From: Sindora glabra
Lineage: Eukaryota; Streptophyta; Magnoliopsida; Fabales; Fabaceae
Length of the DNA: 64,000 nucleotides
Reading direction: 5' to 3'
NCBI GenBank assembly: GCA_020226215.1
Contig: CM035233.1
Span: 21,021,150 to 21,085,149 of the forward strand
The first letter of the stretch is position 1. Every line of letters starts with the position of its first letter. The position numbers and the translations under genes are program-made. Below are positions 49,901 through 60,874 of this stretch, one piece after another. The notes beneath the pieces are model-generated. The model had not been told where the DNA came from. It ran no database searches and was given only the letters and a program-made list of their open reading frames with translations.

Positions 49901-52140
49901 GTTTATTATATTTGAATATATGACATAAAATCACTATTTATGTTTGACTCCTATTGATGATGTGATTATGATGATCTATTTACATTTAATCCTTAACGGT
50001 TATTTGCAAATGTGATGTCTACCTAGAATGGGTAGTAGATGATATTGAGTTCTAACAAATAGTTGAGACTCTCATGTTGCAAAGTGAGAAGCAGAGTTAA
50101 GTCATGTGCAAGTGGAGTCCTATTTTAGATCGTGATTTCATATATTTCAAAAATTCAGGAATTGGGTTTATTAGTGTATGATTAATCTGTAAATATTATA
50201 TATAAAATTGATCACCTGCAAAACAGAGGTAAATATATGCTCACTAAATTCTTAGAACTCACTCTATTTTATTTTTAATGTTTTCAAGTTATGATAAGTA
50301 TATTTAAGCTTATTATGTCCATGGAGAAGTAAAGATCACCTAAATTGAAGATTTGACAGTTGGAATTCTTGTTGGATTAAGAATAGAATTTAAGAATAGA
50401 AATGATGTTGATTCAATGTTTTATGTGTTGAATTGTTTATCTATATAAGTTTAAATTTGTATTGTACTATATGCATGTTTGTCACTGTTGCACATGGAAA
50501 TATGGAAATATATACAAGTTTTGAATTATAGGGTTGGTGGCCCTCAGGAAGTGTCTAAAAACATATGAGACTTTGTCCATTTTTTCATAAGAATTTAAAG
50601 TGAAATTTTAGTCTTCTTGAAATTTAGAAACTCCTATTAAATAGAAAAAGTGAAAAATAGTTAAGGCTTGTAAAAACTAATAATGGAATCCACACTAATC
50701 ACAATTAGGAAAGATCATGACAATCAAGATGGTTTCCCTGTTGCCATGTGGCTGCTGTTTATTGCACCACCTTTGCTTATATCATTCCTGACAAGCAATA
50801 GAGGGATATGGTGATAGTAGTTACATTCCAAGGAAAATCATAGTTGTGTAATGTCACCACCCTCTCTCTTTTCTCCATTTTTCCCTGGCAACCTAGGTGG
50901 TTAGTAGCACCATCATTGGTTTCTTAGTTCACAACCAACCATCATTATTGGTGGCATAAGGAGTAATGATGTGAGTGAACAAGGTTGATCTGAAGCTCTT
51001 GTTGTTTACCGGTGATCTATTGCCTTTCCAGCATTAATGATTTGCCAGCAGCTCCTTCCAACAACGATGAGCAAAATCTATATCATAACATTTTTATATT
51101 AGTAGTTGTTTAAAGCTAAATCTAAGAAAGATCTATTTTTGCACATTTGAGGAATATGAGAATGAACTTGAAAAATAGAGTTTTTATATTACAGGATGTT
51201 AGAACATTATATTTATGATATTTTTAAAATATTACATCTTATAACTTCTAATGATTTGGATCTAATTTAGGAAACTTGTTTTTATATAACTAGAATAGTG
51301 GAATAAATACTAATAGATTAGAAAGATGAGATTTTACATTGTAAAGTGTTTAAACGATTAAAGTAGAACTATCTTAAAGCATTATATAATTTAGAAAACC
51401 TATATTGTGGGTAGATTCACATATATGATGATGGCCCTACAAAATAAGAATTTTATAATTAAAAGCATCAAATTAGTATATTTGAAATATAATGAAAATA
51501 TTAAGGAAATGGTGTACAATTTTATTTAGTGATATAAGTGGTAATATTTTGATGATTTTGTACTTTGATTTGGAAAAGTTATTATATATACATGAATTTT
51601 TTATATTTCAATGATAATTTTGAAAAATAAAGAAAGTGAGGATCTAAGATAACAAAATGGCATAGTTTGATTCTTAGATAATATTAGAAAATATAAGAAA
51701 CACGTAATTTGGAATGCCATTTTATTATAATTAGAATATAGATTTGTAGTATGAGAAAAGAGATAATTAGTGTTAGTATAATTATAATTTATTTTTGTAA
51801 ATGGTGATAATAGGAGGAAATTATGAAAAGATGATTATAGATGCTTCAGAACCTTCCAAAGTTAGATTAGCATTATTAGGTGAGGTATATCTCACCACAG
51901 TCTTATATTTTAGTAAATGATAGTTCAATTATTATGAATTATATTTTCCTTTTTGATAGTACAAATTTTATATTCATATGTATATAATTATATTCATCTA
52001 TAAACTTAGATTCGTATATAAGTACAATTAGTTGTTTGAGCGTTTATTAATTGGTTAGAGTGTGCAGTGGAAGCATAATGGTAATGGTGTTTGTAACTAT
52101 TAATAGATAGTTGACTATGATTTGTTTTCATGATGATTGT
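46955..52140 (+). mobile_element. Long LTR (outer copy) split by a related solo LTR and by the Athila-like element
   Basis: It begins TGTAATATCTCGC at 46955. The part up to 47646 and the part 50723-52140 together follow the order of the complete relatives at 47647-50722 and, reversed, 5355-9187. Both parts share the GAGGTATATCTCACCAC-type block (51882 here, 49378 in the inner copy). Its own 3' end is not in place: the Athila-like LTR starts at 52141. The CT-rich stretch 47440-47640 resembles a transcribed leader. Confidence 0.65.
47647..50722 (+). mobile_element. Solo LTR of the TGTAATATC/CATGACA family, inserted in a related LTR
   Basis: It starts TATAATATCCG (TG decayed to TA) and ends GATCATGACA, 3076 bp. 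It aligns, inverted, with the complete solo LTR 5355-9187 at both ends and in the centre. Flanks are GTCGA (47642-47646) and ATCAA (50723-50727); both differences are G/A, so a decayed target duplication is plausible. A 150-codon open frame at 47864-48316 lies in the pyrimidine-rich part and is not credible as a gene. Confidence 0.65.
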
Positions 52141-53635
52141 TGATAAGTGCACAAATACACCTAAATTCTATGTGTTTTATCACTCATTTACTTAGTATTT
52201 TGTGCAAAATTGATTGAAAAAGATACTTAGATGCTCTATATCTTGTTTTCAGGGCATGAAATGAAACATATGAGCATTAGAAAAGAATTTAGAGGCAAAA
52301 CCATTCAAATCATGAAGCATTGAAGCAAGATTGTCTACTCAGTAAAGAACACGGCGTAATGGTAACCCCGTGTTCAAGGCCGTGTTCCCTTCTGGATGGC
52401 TTCGTGACTTCACTGGGCTACTCAGAGAAGAACACGGGTGTGAACACGGGACGTGTCACACCCCGTGTATATTACTGCCATTCGCCTCTGAAGAACACGG
52501 AGGGTGTCACACCCCGTGTAGTATGCTGATCAGTCTTCGCTGAGAAACACGGGGTAGAACACGGGACGTGTACTACCCCGTGTACATTGCTGCTTGACAA
52601 TTCGTAGAACACGGGGCGTGTCACACAACGTGTTCCTTGCTGCTCAAACTTTCGCTGAGAAACACGGGGTACAACACGGGCCGTGTTGGACCCCGTGTAC
52701 ATCAAAGAATATAAGTTTCGCGCGAAATCCTGCGAAGAGAAGAGTGGAAGGGAGAGAATTCTAAGAATTAACAAGGGAGTTACTGGGAGAAGCCCTAGGA
52801 GAGACCAAAAAGCTCATCAAAGGCGCCTTCTAACACGGATCCAAGCAAGAAATTGAAGAATCAAGCAAGAAATTTGTAGATCTTCATGGATTGTTTGGCT
52901 TCCTCCTCTGTTTTCTTGTTTTCTTCTGATCTTATGATGATCTCACACTAAACCTCTGTACTTAGCTTAGGTGAACTTGTTCATGGATTTATGGAACTGA
53001 ATTTTATATAATCTAGCTTGTTTTACTGTTGAATTATGATTTGATCTTGCTGATTTGTTTTGAACAAGCCAATATATCCGGAATATTGGATTTGAGTCTT
53101 AGATTAGTTGATTCTAGGTTGAAATGACCAGTCAATTAATTGGATCTTGCATGATCATTGGGAATATCAATTAGACTTAGGAATTAAGCTGGTTGAATTC
53201 TTTTGCACAGGATGAAATGTCCAAGAATGGATTCTGAACAGAGTTAATGCAACCTTGATTAGTGGTTACTAGAGTAATTCTGGACACTTAATCTCTTGGT
53301 TAGTAGCTAGTAGCCTTGCAATGAGGTATAGCTTAATTTTGGTGATCCAGCAATCATAATTAACAGTAAACCAAGTTAGAAAGTTATATTCATTCCATAA
53401 TGAAATGTACAAGAGATCCTTAAGCTAAGTACACTTTTTCTCCACTGAATCAAACCTTATTTTGACAAGTTAATCTCTGTTTTTGCACTTTAATCTTGAA
53501 TTCCACTATCAATTGATCTGCCTAGATAATTTTGCTTGAGATTTAGTTAGTACTCAACCTACAATCCCTGTGGAGAACGATAATCTTTTATACTATAACT
53601 AGACTTAACCGTGCACTTGCGGATTTTAGAGGTCA
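52141..53635 (+). repeat. 5' LTR of the Athila-type element
   Basis: It starts TGATAAGTGCACAAATACACC at a clean boundary with the host LTR and ends GAGGTCA six bases before the primer site, 1495 bp. A hairpin array occupies 52349-52699. A weak TATA-like AATATAAG at 52709 follows the array directly. The rest is AT-rich without ORFs. Confidence 0.82.
52349..52699. repeat. Six-unit ACACGGGG...CCCCGTGT hairpin array in the 5' LTR
   Basis: Units start near 52349, 52432, 52495, 52547, 52609 and 52662. The best (52547 and 52662) read ACACGGGGT, short inner arm, ACACGGG-CGTGT centre, then ACCCCGTGT. Inner stem bases vary with their partners: GTAG with CTAC in unit 4, TGTG with CACA in unit 2. Units 3 and 5 are shorter. 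Spacers of 15-45 bp are mostly unlike each other, though several end in CTGAGAA or GAAGAA. Confidence 0.9.
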
Positions 53636-53641
53636 AGTTTT

Positions 53642-53659
53642 TGGCGCCGTTGCCGGGGA
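53642..53659 (+). other. Primer-binding site, tRNA-Asp type
   Basis: TGGCGCCGTTGCCGGGGA lies six bases after the LTR end. This is the Asp-type primer site known from Athila-lineage elements, and it is undamaged. Confidence 0.9.
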
Positions 53660-53828
53660 TTGTTTCTAGTTGATATTAACAGCAAATTTTAAGTAAATTA
53701 GACTAGGCAATTCTTTTTCCTTAACTTCATAATTCATCTTGTTTTGATTTTTTCTTACTTTTACAGCATCTTTTTCTCACCTTGTTCTGTTTTAGTGTTA
53801 CTAAATCCTTCTGCCGACCATCTTTTAT

Positions 53829-56800
53829 ATGCGACGGAGAAGTCTTGACGGAATTCTTGACTTGGATCCGGAAATTGAAAGAACACTGCATAGGAGAAGG
53901 AGGGAACACAAGTCAGTTCACTTTCAAGAGGAAATCTGCATTGAACCAGCAACTGCACACATGGATAATAGATCACTCAGAGAGTTTGCCGCACCCGATG
54001 CCACTGGTCTTCAATCCAGCATAAGGAGGCCTGCTGTGGAGGCCAATAACTTTGAATTGAAGCCAGCTTTGCTGTCTATGGTGCAGCAAAATCAATTTGG
54101 TGGATTGCCAATGGAGGATCCTAACCTCCACATCCAGATTTTCCTAGAATATTGTGACACAATAAAGATTAATGGGGTACAAGCTGACGCCATCAAGCTT
54201 AGGCTCTTCCCATTCTCCTTGAGGGATAGAGCAAGAGCTTGGTTGCACTCCTTACCAGCTGGGTCAATTACAACATGGGAAAAGTTGCTGAGGGCTTTCC
54301 TATCAAAATACTTTCCTCCAAGCAAGACTGCCCAATTGAGGAATGAGATCACTACCTTCTCCCAAAGAGAAGGAGAATCCCTTTTTCATGCTTGGGACAG
54401 ATTTAAAGAGCTATTAAGGCTATGTCCCCACCATGGATTGGAAAAATGGCTTGTTCTCCACACCTTCTACAATGGTTTGAATTACAACACTAGACTCACT
54501 GTAGATGCCGCTGCTGGAGGAGCCTTAATGAATAAAAGGCTGGATGAAGCCTATGAGCTGATTGAAGATATGGCCTTGAATCACTATCAATGGTCCAATG
54601 AGAGAGGACCTTCAAGGAAACCAACAGGGAAGTATGAATTAGATGCCTTTAGTCATTTATCTGCTAAAGTAGATGCATTAGGAAATTTAGGTAGCAAGGT
54701 AGATGCTCTAATGGCTAAATTTGATAAATTTCATGTTAACAGTGTGAATACAACAGGTGCTACTGATAGTTCCTGTGAGATTTGTGGTGTTACAGGGCAT
54801 GTTGCAGCTGAATGCACCTTGGGCCAAGACTTTACTAAGCAAATGAATTATGTGAATAATAGTGGGTTTGGACAGAGAAACTCCAATGAGCCATTTGGAA
54901 ATACTTATAATCCATCATGGAGGAATCATCCAAACTTCTCCTACAAGCCTACCCAGCCATATCACACACAAAACAGCACCAATAGACCACCACCACCTGG
55001 TTTCCAAGGTCAAAGATCATACAACCCACCTGCCCAACAATCTTCTACTGCCAAATTAGAAGGCCTCTTGGAGAAATTTCTTATTTCTCAAGAGAAGACC
55101 AATGAGGAATTTAGACAACATGGAAGACACATGGAAGATTCAATCAAACAACTGTCTTCTAAGGTGGATACCTTGGCCACTCATGGAAAGATGCTGGAAA
55201 CTCAAATTGCCCAGCAAGCCTCCGCATCTTCTTCAAGAGCTTTTGGCCAACTCCCTGCCCAACCAGAATCAAATCCAAGGGAGCATTGCAAGCCAGTAAC
55301 TCTTAGGAGTGGAAGATTATTGAATGATCCTATTGCCACTCAAGAAAGTGAAAAAGAGACAAGTGTGGGGGAGAAGCAAATAGAAAGCAACAAGGCCTCA
55401 AATACCACTGATACTGTAGAGAATGAAGGGGAACTACCAGAAAATTCCAAATATATCCCTCCGGAACCTTACAAACCGCCTATCCCTTATCCTCAAAGAT
55501 TAGCCAAGGCTAAACTGGATAAGCAGTTTGGAAAGTTCTTGGAGGTGCTGAAAAAGCTATACATCAATATCCCCTTCACAGATGCACTCTCACAAATGCC
55601 TTCATATGCTAAATTTTTGAAGGACATTCTCTCCAACAAGAGGAAGCTAGAGGAGCATGAAACTGTGGCTTTGACTGAGGAGTGTAGTGCCATCATTCAA
55701 AATAAGCTACCTCCTAAGCTAAAAGATCCCGGAGGCTTCTCTATACCTTGTGTTATAGGAAATGTCCCTATTGATCGGGCATTGTGTGACCTAGGAGCGA
55801 GTGTGAGTCTTATGCCACTGACGGTTGCCAAGAGATTGAACATTGAGGAGATGAAGCCTACTACGATTTCACTTCAATTAGCCGACCGGTCAGTCAAATA
55901 TCCAGTAGGTATTCTTGAAGATATACCTATTAAAGTTGGTAAGTTTTTCATACCAGTAGACTTTGTTGTTCTAGAGATGGAGGAGGATGCTCAAATCCCT
56001 ATTATCTTAGGTAGACCATTTCTTGCTACTGCTGGAGCTTTAATTGATGTTAAAAATGGTAGACTGTCATTATCTGTTGGGGATGAGAAGGTTGAATTTA
56101 ATTTGAATGAATCTATCAAATTACCTGTTTGTGAAGACTTCATATGCAGGGTAGATGTGCTGGAAAAAGCTGTCAAAGAAAACCTTCTAAAGGAGAGCAT
56201 CCAAGATCCTCTAGAAGCATGCCTGGTTACAAAAGAGGTGGTTGAAACTGAAGAAACTGCTGCATATCCTTTCCCTGAAGCAGCAATTGAAACATTGGAG
56301 GTGGAGTCCAGCAAAACCAACACTGAAGAAGACACACCACCTAAGGTAGAGTTGAAACCTCTCCCATCTTCTCTAAGGTATGAATTTCTAGGACTCCATT
56401 CTACTTATCCTGTTATAGTCAATGCCAATCTAACTGCTTTGGAAACAGAAAAATTACTTAGGCAGCTTAGATCTCATAGGAAAGCTTTGGGGTATTCCAT
56501 TTCTGATTTAAAGGGGATTAGTCCTTCTATATGTATGCATAAGATATTGTTGGAGGATGACAGTAAATCCTCCATTGAACACCAAAGAAGGCTGAATCCT
56601 AATATGAAAGAAGTTGTGAAGAAAGAAATAATGAAACTGTTAGATGCAAGGGTAATTTACCTAATTTTCGATAGCCAATGGGTTAGCCCGGTTCATGTTG
56701 TGCCCAAGAAAGGGGGGCTAACTGTAGTAAAAAATGAAAACAATGAGCTAATTCCCACTAGGACTGTCACGGGTTGGAGAATGTGTATTGATTATAGGAA

Positions 56801-58418
56801 ATTGAATAAGACAACCCGGAAAGATCACTTCCCTCTTCCCTTCATTGATCAAACTCTAGAAAGGTTAGCTAAGCATTCACATTTCTGTTATTTGGATGGC
56901 TATTCTGGTTTCTTTCAAATCCCTATCCATCCAAATGATCAGGAAAAGACCACATTTACTTATCCTTATGGCACATTTGCATATAGAAGAATGCCTTTTG
57001 GTCTGTGCAATGCTCCAGCTACTTTCCAGCGTTGTATGATGGCAATCTTTTCTGATTTCATTGAAAATATCATGGAAGTCTTTATGGATGACTTTTCTGT
57101 GTATGGCACTTCCTTTGATAACTGTTTAACCAATTTATCTCAAGTGTTGCAGAGATGTGAGGAGGTAAATCTGGTTCTCAACTGGGAGAAATGCCATTTT
57201 ATGGTAAAAGAAGGGATTGTTCTTGGACATCAAGTATCTGAACATGGCATTGAAGTAGATAAAGCCAAAGTGGACATCATAGAGAAATTGCCTCCCCCAA
57301 ATTCTGTCAAGGGAGTGAGGAGTTTTCTAGGACACGCCGGCTTCTACCGACGTTTCATTAAAGATTTCTCTAAAATAGCTAAACCTTTGACTAACTTGCT
57401 AGCTAAAGATGTTCCTTTTGATTTTGATCAAAATTGTTTGGATGCCTTCTGCAGGTTAAAGCAAGCCTTAATTTCTGCCCCTATCATGCAAGCATCGGAT
57501 TGGAACCTGCCATTTGAGGTGATGTGCGATGCTAGTGATTATGCAATAGGAGCTGTGCTTGGCCAAAGAAGGGACAGAAAGGTTCATGTAATTTATTATG
57601 CAAGCAAGACTCTTGACGAAGCCCAATTGAATTATGCCACAACTGAAAAGGAGCTTCTTGCAGTGGTATATGCAGTTGACAAATTCAGATCTTACTTGGT
57701 GGACTCTAAAGTGATTGTTTTCACAGATCATGCAGCCATTCGGTACCTTCTAAGCAAGAAGGAAGCTAAACCTCGTCTCATCAGATGGATTCTTTTGTTG
57801 CAAGAATTCGATCTGGAAATTCGAGATAAGAAGGGTACCGAGAATGTTGTAGCTGATCATCTCTCTAGGCTGAAGCAAGAATTAGGAGATGAGGAAGACA
57901 AGGATATACCAATCAATGATGCCCTTCCTGATGATTATTTGTTGGCTGTCTCTTCTTCTGACATCCCTTGGTTTGCCGATTATGTGAACTACATAGTGAG
58001 TGGAGTTTTACCTCCGGATGCGGGATATCAAAAGAAGAAGAAGTTTCTAGCTGAGGCAAAATATTACTTTTGGGATGAGCCTCTTCTCTTTAGGAGATGT
58101 GCTGATGGGCTATTTAGAAGATGTGTGCCAGAGGAGGAAATTGCAAGTATCATGTTCCACTGTCATTCCTCTCCATATGGGGGACATTTTGGTGCTTCAA
58201 GAACTGCTGCCAAGATTGCTCAAGCAGGATTTTATTGGCCGACTCTTTTCAGAGATGTTCATCATTATGTCACTTCTTGTGATCAATGCCAAAGGGTTGG
58301 CAGCATATCAAAGAGACATGAGATGCCCTTGAATAACATTCTTGTGAAATCTTTGATGTTTGGGGAATTGACTTCATGGGACCATTCCCACCTTCTTGCA
58401 GCAACAGATTTATACTAG
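53829..58418 (+). CDS. Gag-Pol polyprotein of the Athila-type element (gag, protease, RT, RNase H, integrase N-terminus)
   Basis: One open frame of 1529 codons. The capsid-like retrotrans_gag domain is at residues about 122-218 (LRLFPFSLRDRARAWLHSLP). The zinc knuckle CEICGVTGHVAAEC is at 316-329. The protease motif CDLGASVSLMP has its Asp at 654; DLG rather than DSG/DTG is usual for this lineage. RT spans about 905-1130, with FMDDF at 1085-1089. In RNase H the acidic residues are Asp1234 (CDASD), Glu1275 (TEKELLA), Asp1300 (FTDH) and Asp1343 (VADHLSRL). Integrase zinc-binding His/His/Cys/Cys begins at His1444. The first ATG fits the usual short basic Gag start (MRRRSLDGIL). Homology leaves this frame near 58345; the last ~24 codons are out of frame. 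All listed catalytic residues are present. Confidence 0.93.
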   Translation: MRRRSLDGILDLDPEIERTLHRRRREHKSVHFQEEICIEPATAHMDNRSLREFAAPDATGLQSSIRRPAVEANNFELKPALLSMVQQNQFGGLPMEDPNLHIQIFLEYCDTIKINGVQADAIKLRLFPFSLRDRARAWLHSLPAGSITTWEKLLRAFLSKYFPPSKTAQLRNEITTFSQREGESLFHAWDRFKELLRLCPHHGLEKWLVLHTFYNGLNYNTRLTVDAAAGGALMNKRLDEAYELIEDMALNHYQWSNERGPSRKPTGKYELDAFSHLSAKVDALGNLGSKVDALMAKFDKFHVNSVNTTGATDSSCEICGVTGHVAAECTLGQDFTKQMNYVNNSGFGQRNSNEPFGNTYNPSWRNHPNFSYKPTQPYHTQNSTNRPPPPGFQGQRSYNPPAQQSSTAKLEGLLEKFLISQEKTNEEFRQHGRHMEDSIKQLSSKVDTLATHGKMLETQIAQQASASSSRAFGQLPAQPESNPREHCKPVTLRSGRLLNDPIATQESEKETSVGEKQIESNKASNTTDTVENEGELPENSKYIPPEPYKPPIPYPQRLAKAKLDKQFGKFLEVLKKLYINIPFTDALSQMPSYAKFLKDILSNKRKLEEHETVALTEECSAIIQNKLPPKLKDPGGFSIPCVIGNVPIDRALCDLGASVSLMPLTVAKRLNIEEMKPTTISLQLADRSVKYPVGILEDIPIKVGKFFIPVDFVVLEMEEDAQIPIILGRPFLATAGALIDVKNGRLSLSVGDEKVEFNLNESIKLPVCEDFICRVDVLEKAVKENLLKESIQDPLEACLVTKEVVETEETAAYPFPEAAIETLEVESSKTNTEEDTPPKVELKPLPSSLRYEFLGLHSTYPVIVNANLTALETEKLLRQLRSHRKALGYSISDLKGISPSICMHKILLEDDSKSSIEHQRRLNPNMKEVVKKEIMKLLDARVIYLIFDSQWVSPVHVVPKKGGLTVVKNENNELIPTRTVTGWRMCIDYRKLNKTTRKDHFPLPFIDQTLERLAKHSHFCYLDGYSGFFQIPIHPNDQEKTTFTYPYGTFAYRRMPFGLCNAPATFQRCMMAIFSDFIENIMEVFMDDFSVYGTSFDNCLTNLSQVLQRCEEVNLVLNWEKCHFMVKEGIVLGHQVSEHGIEVDKAKVDIIEKLPPPNSVKGVRSFLGHAGFYRRFIKDFSKIAKPLTNLLAKDVPFDFDQNCLDAFCRLKQALISAPIMQASDWNLPFEVMCDASDYAIGAVLGQRRDRKVHVIYYASKTLDEAQLNYATTEKELLAVVYAVDKFRSYLVDSKVIVFTDHAAIRYLLSKKEAKPRLIRWILLLQEFDLEIRDKKGTENVVADHLSRLKQELGDEEDKDIPINDALPDDYLLAVSSSDIPWFADYVNYIVSGVLPPDAGYQKKKKFLAEAKYYFWDEPLLFRRCADGLFRRCVPEEEIASIMFHCHSSPYGGHFGASRTAAKIAQAGFYWPTLFRDVHHYVTSCDQCQRVGSISKRHEMPLNNILVKSLMFGELTSWDHSHLLAATDLY

Positions 58419-59227
58419 TGGCAGTTGACTATGTCTCCAAATGGGTGGAGGCAATTGCAACTCGGACTTGTGATGCCAAGGCTGTGGTTCGCTTCTTCAA
58501 GAAGGTGTTATTTCCTAGATTTGGCATACCAAGAGCTGTCATTAGTGATGGAGGATCTCATTTTATTGCCCATCAATTTCAATCACTCTTGAAGGGGTAT
58601 GGAGTAACCCATAAGATCTCTACTCCATATCACCCCCAAACCAGTGGGCAAGTTGAGCTTTCCAACAGAGAAATTAAGTCCATCTTGGAGAAGACGGTGT
58701 CTAGATCAAGGAAGAATTGGACACTTAAGCTGGATGATGCTTTGTGGGCCTATAGAACTGCCTTTAAAACTCCAATTGGAATGGCACCATTTAGGCTCAT
58801 CTATGGGAAGAACTGTCACTTACCAGTGGAAGTTGAACACAAGGCGTATTGGGCAATCAAGTTGCTCAATTTTGACTTACAATCTGCTGGAAAGAAGAGA
58901 AAGTTCCAACTTCTTGAGCTTGAAGAATTGAGGAATGAAGCTTATGATAATGCTAAGATCTATAAAGAAAGAACAAAGGCTTGGCATGACAAGCGAATTC
59001 TTAGAAGAGAATTTCACGAAGGAGACTTGGTGCTCTTATTCAGTTCGAGATTCAAATTATTTCCAGGAAAGCTAAAAACCAGATGGACTGGACCATACCT
59101 TGTGAAGAAAGTGTATCCATTTGGAGCTGTGGAAATTTGGAGTGAAAGCACCGGCAACTTCAAAGTAAATGGCCAAAGATTGAAGAACTACGTTGCGGGC
59201 CCACCAATGATGGAAGCACCAGACTAA
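58346..59227 (+). pseudogene. Integrase catalytic core and C-terminus, in shifted frame
   Basis: This continues the polyprotein after a frameshift at 58341-58346. The core starts with IFDVWGIDFMGPF (first Asp codon 58370), then ISDGGSHF (second Asp 58547) and GQVELSNREIK (Glu 58655). The second Asp and Glu are separated by 35 residues, the D,D35E signature. GMAPFRLIYGKNCHLPVE, the GDLVLLFSSRFKLFPGKLKT block and RWTGPYLVKKVYPFGAVEI follow as the C-terminal GPY/F module. It ends AGPPMMEAPD; there is no chromodomain. From the first ATG in this frame (58376) it has 283 codons. The single shift separates it from the RT part, so it would not be made as part of Pol unless ribosomes shift frame. Confidence 0.9.
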
Positions 59228-59494
59228 TAAAGAAACAGGGGTCGAGCTTATGACCTTAAACAAGCGCTTCTTGGGAGGCAACCCAAGTTTGTTTCTTTGT
59301 TCTCTTGCCTATTCATTCTTAGTTTTCTACTTTTTAATCTTAGTTTTTGAGTAGTGGAGGAATTTAAGCCATTAAGTGTTGATGTTAAATGCTCATTTTT
59401 GCTTGTGGATTCTATCTTTGAGGTAGATTAGGCATGAATTGATGATTGTTGTCTGTTTTCTTGAGCAGAAAGCTTAAAATGAAGTTCAGAGAGA
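59228..59494 (+). other. Post-pol untranslated stretch
   Basis: It contains GCGCTTCTTGGGAGGCAACC (59263), whose TTGGG/CCCAA halves form a hairpin. The same motif is present after the pol remnant at 45220 and is characteristic of the 3' side of pol in this lineage. No ORF. Confidence 0.55.
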
Positions 59495-59495
59495 A

Positions 59496-60036
59496 ACACG
59501 GTGTAAACACGGGCCGTGTACTACCCCGTGTTTCCCACTGTCTCAGCAATTTTAGGGAACTTGTGATTTTCAACGTAGTCCAAGTGAGAAACACGGTGTT
59601 CAACACGACCGTGTACAACCCCGTGTTCCTCACTGACTGATTCGCGTAAAAACTTTGTGATTCTCATGGAAGTCCAGAGAGATACACGGTGTTGAACACG
59701 GGACGTGTCCATCCCCGTGTACCTTACTGATTGAACCTATGATGATGAGGGCTATTGAACTTGAGACTTCCAGAGGGAAACACGGGGTACAACACGGGTA
59801 GTGTTATACCCTGTGTACTTCCGCGCATTTTGTTATTACCATCCAGAGAGAAACACGGGACAAAACACGGGACGTGTTTTATCCCGTGTACAATTGCGAG
59901 GATTGTTATCTTCTTTCAGAGAGAAACATGGGGTGAACACGGGGTATGTCAGACCCCGTGTAAATTTTTGAAATCCAGCGCGCTCATCCGCATAAGAACA
60001 CGGGTTCAAACACGAGTCGTGTTCAACCCTGTGTTC
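59496..60036. repeat. Seven-unit ACACGGGG...CCCCGTGT hairpin array downstream of pol
   Basis: Unit starts are 59496, 59591, 59684, 59780, 59853, 59926 and 59998, giving spacings of 95, 93, 96, 73, 73 and 72 bp, so two size classes of repeat. Most units are preceded by CCAGAGAGAAA or similar. Centre pairs change in step: unit 5 has GGGA with TCCC and AAAACACG with CGTGTTTT; unit 4 has GGGTA with TACCC. This is the same motif class as in the 5' LTR but not a copy of that array. Confidence 0.9.
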
Positions 60037-60297
60037 CTGTGCGAAGGAGCTTTTAATCATCACCAAACCAGATTTTTCCAGATTTTCCCCCATTTTCTTC
60101 TTCTTCCTCGCTGCCCCAACATTTTTCCTTGCATTTTCGCACTCCATACTGCCAAAATACACCGATCGAAGTGCTTCATTTTGCCATTTAGGCTTGTTTA
60201 GCTAATTGATTTGTGATTTAATCGGTTGAAAAGCTGTGATTTGAATCCTTCTTCTCATTTCAATACGAACTAGGGTTTTTGTTCATCATCTCAAGAG

Positions 60298-60874
60298 GTT
60301 AGTGCATTTCCTTTGAAATCCTTGAAGTTTATTGATATTTCTAATGATTACTAACTTCCATTACATGTTAGACTTCATGGGAATGTTGAAATACTCTGAA
60401 ATTGATGTTTGATAGATTGATTGAATGAGTTTACAACGTACTGTACATGGAAATTCACTTGTTTGCTTGATTGAAGCTGCTTCTTCGTTGCTTATTTGAT
60501 CAAAATAGAATCTTAGATTGATGAATTGAGTTTGAATCTTTCATTCATAGGTCTTGTATTGTTGAATTGATGGATGAGTTTGATTAACTAACCTTAATGA
60601 TCATTACATTTCACTGATTGGATGTTGATTGATGGCTTGCTTATGTGTATTGACTCTTTACCTGTTTGAATTGGAATGCTTTGATTACTTGGATTGCAAG
60701 CTTTAGAGGATTTCTCTGATTCCCTGCTTTACCTCATTGACATGATCACTCCATTGCATATATGGCATTGAACTATTACCTTTTGATCTGCTGACTGATA
60801 TATTGTTGATAAACTTGACATTTATTGAATATTGAATGATTGGATGCTGACTGTTGATAAATTTTTGTTCTTAG
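60298..60874 (+). other. Candidate intron before the extra ORF
   Basis: A GTTAGT donor follows CTCAAGAG at 60297, and a pyrimidine-rich TTTTTGTTCTTAG acceptor ends at 60874. The reading frame of the downstream ORF becomes open just upstream of this acceptor. The span (577 bp, T-rich, no ORF) is intron-like for a plant. Inference only; no transcript evidence. Confidence 0.4.

Noticed and set aside
52349..52699. CRISPR-like array of short repeats with unique spacers
   Set aside because: The repeats are palindromes of variable sequence and length inside a plant LTR, with irregular spacers and no cas genes.
52320..52774. Overlapping frames encoding TRPVF/NTGRV-type repeats on both strands in the hairpin arrays (also 59412-60201 and 37074-37328)
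   Set aside because: They are translations of the palindromes; opposite-strand frames encode similar peptides only because the DNA is self-complementary.
55780..55800. Protease active site DLG instead of DSG/DTG as a possible defect
   Set aside because: From memory, DLGAS is normal in the Athila lineage, so it is not treated as damage.
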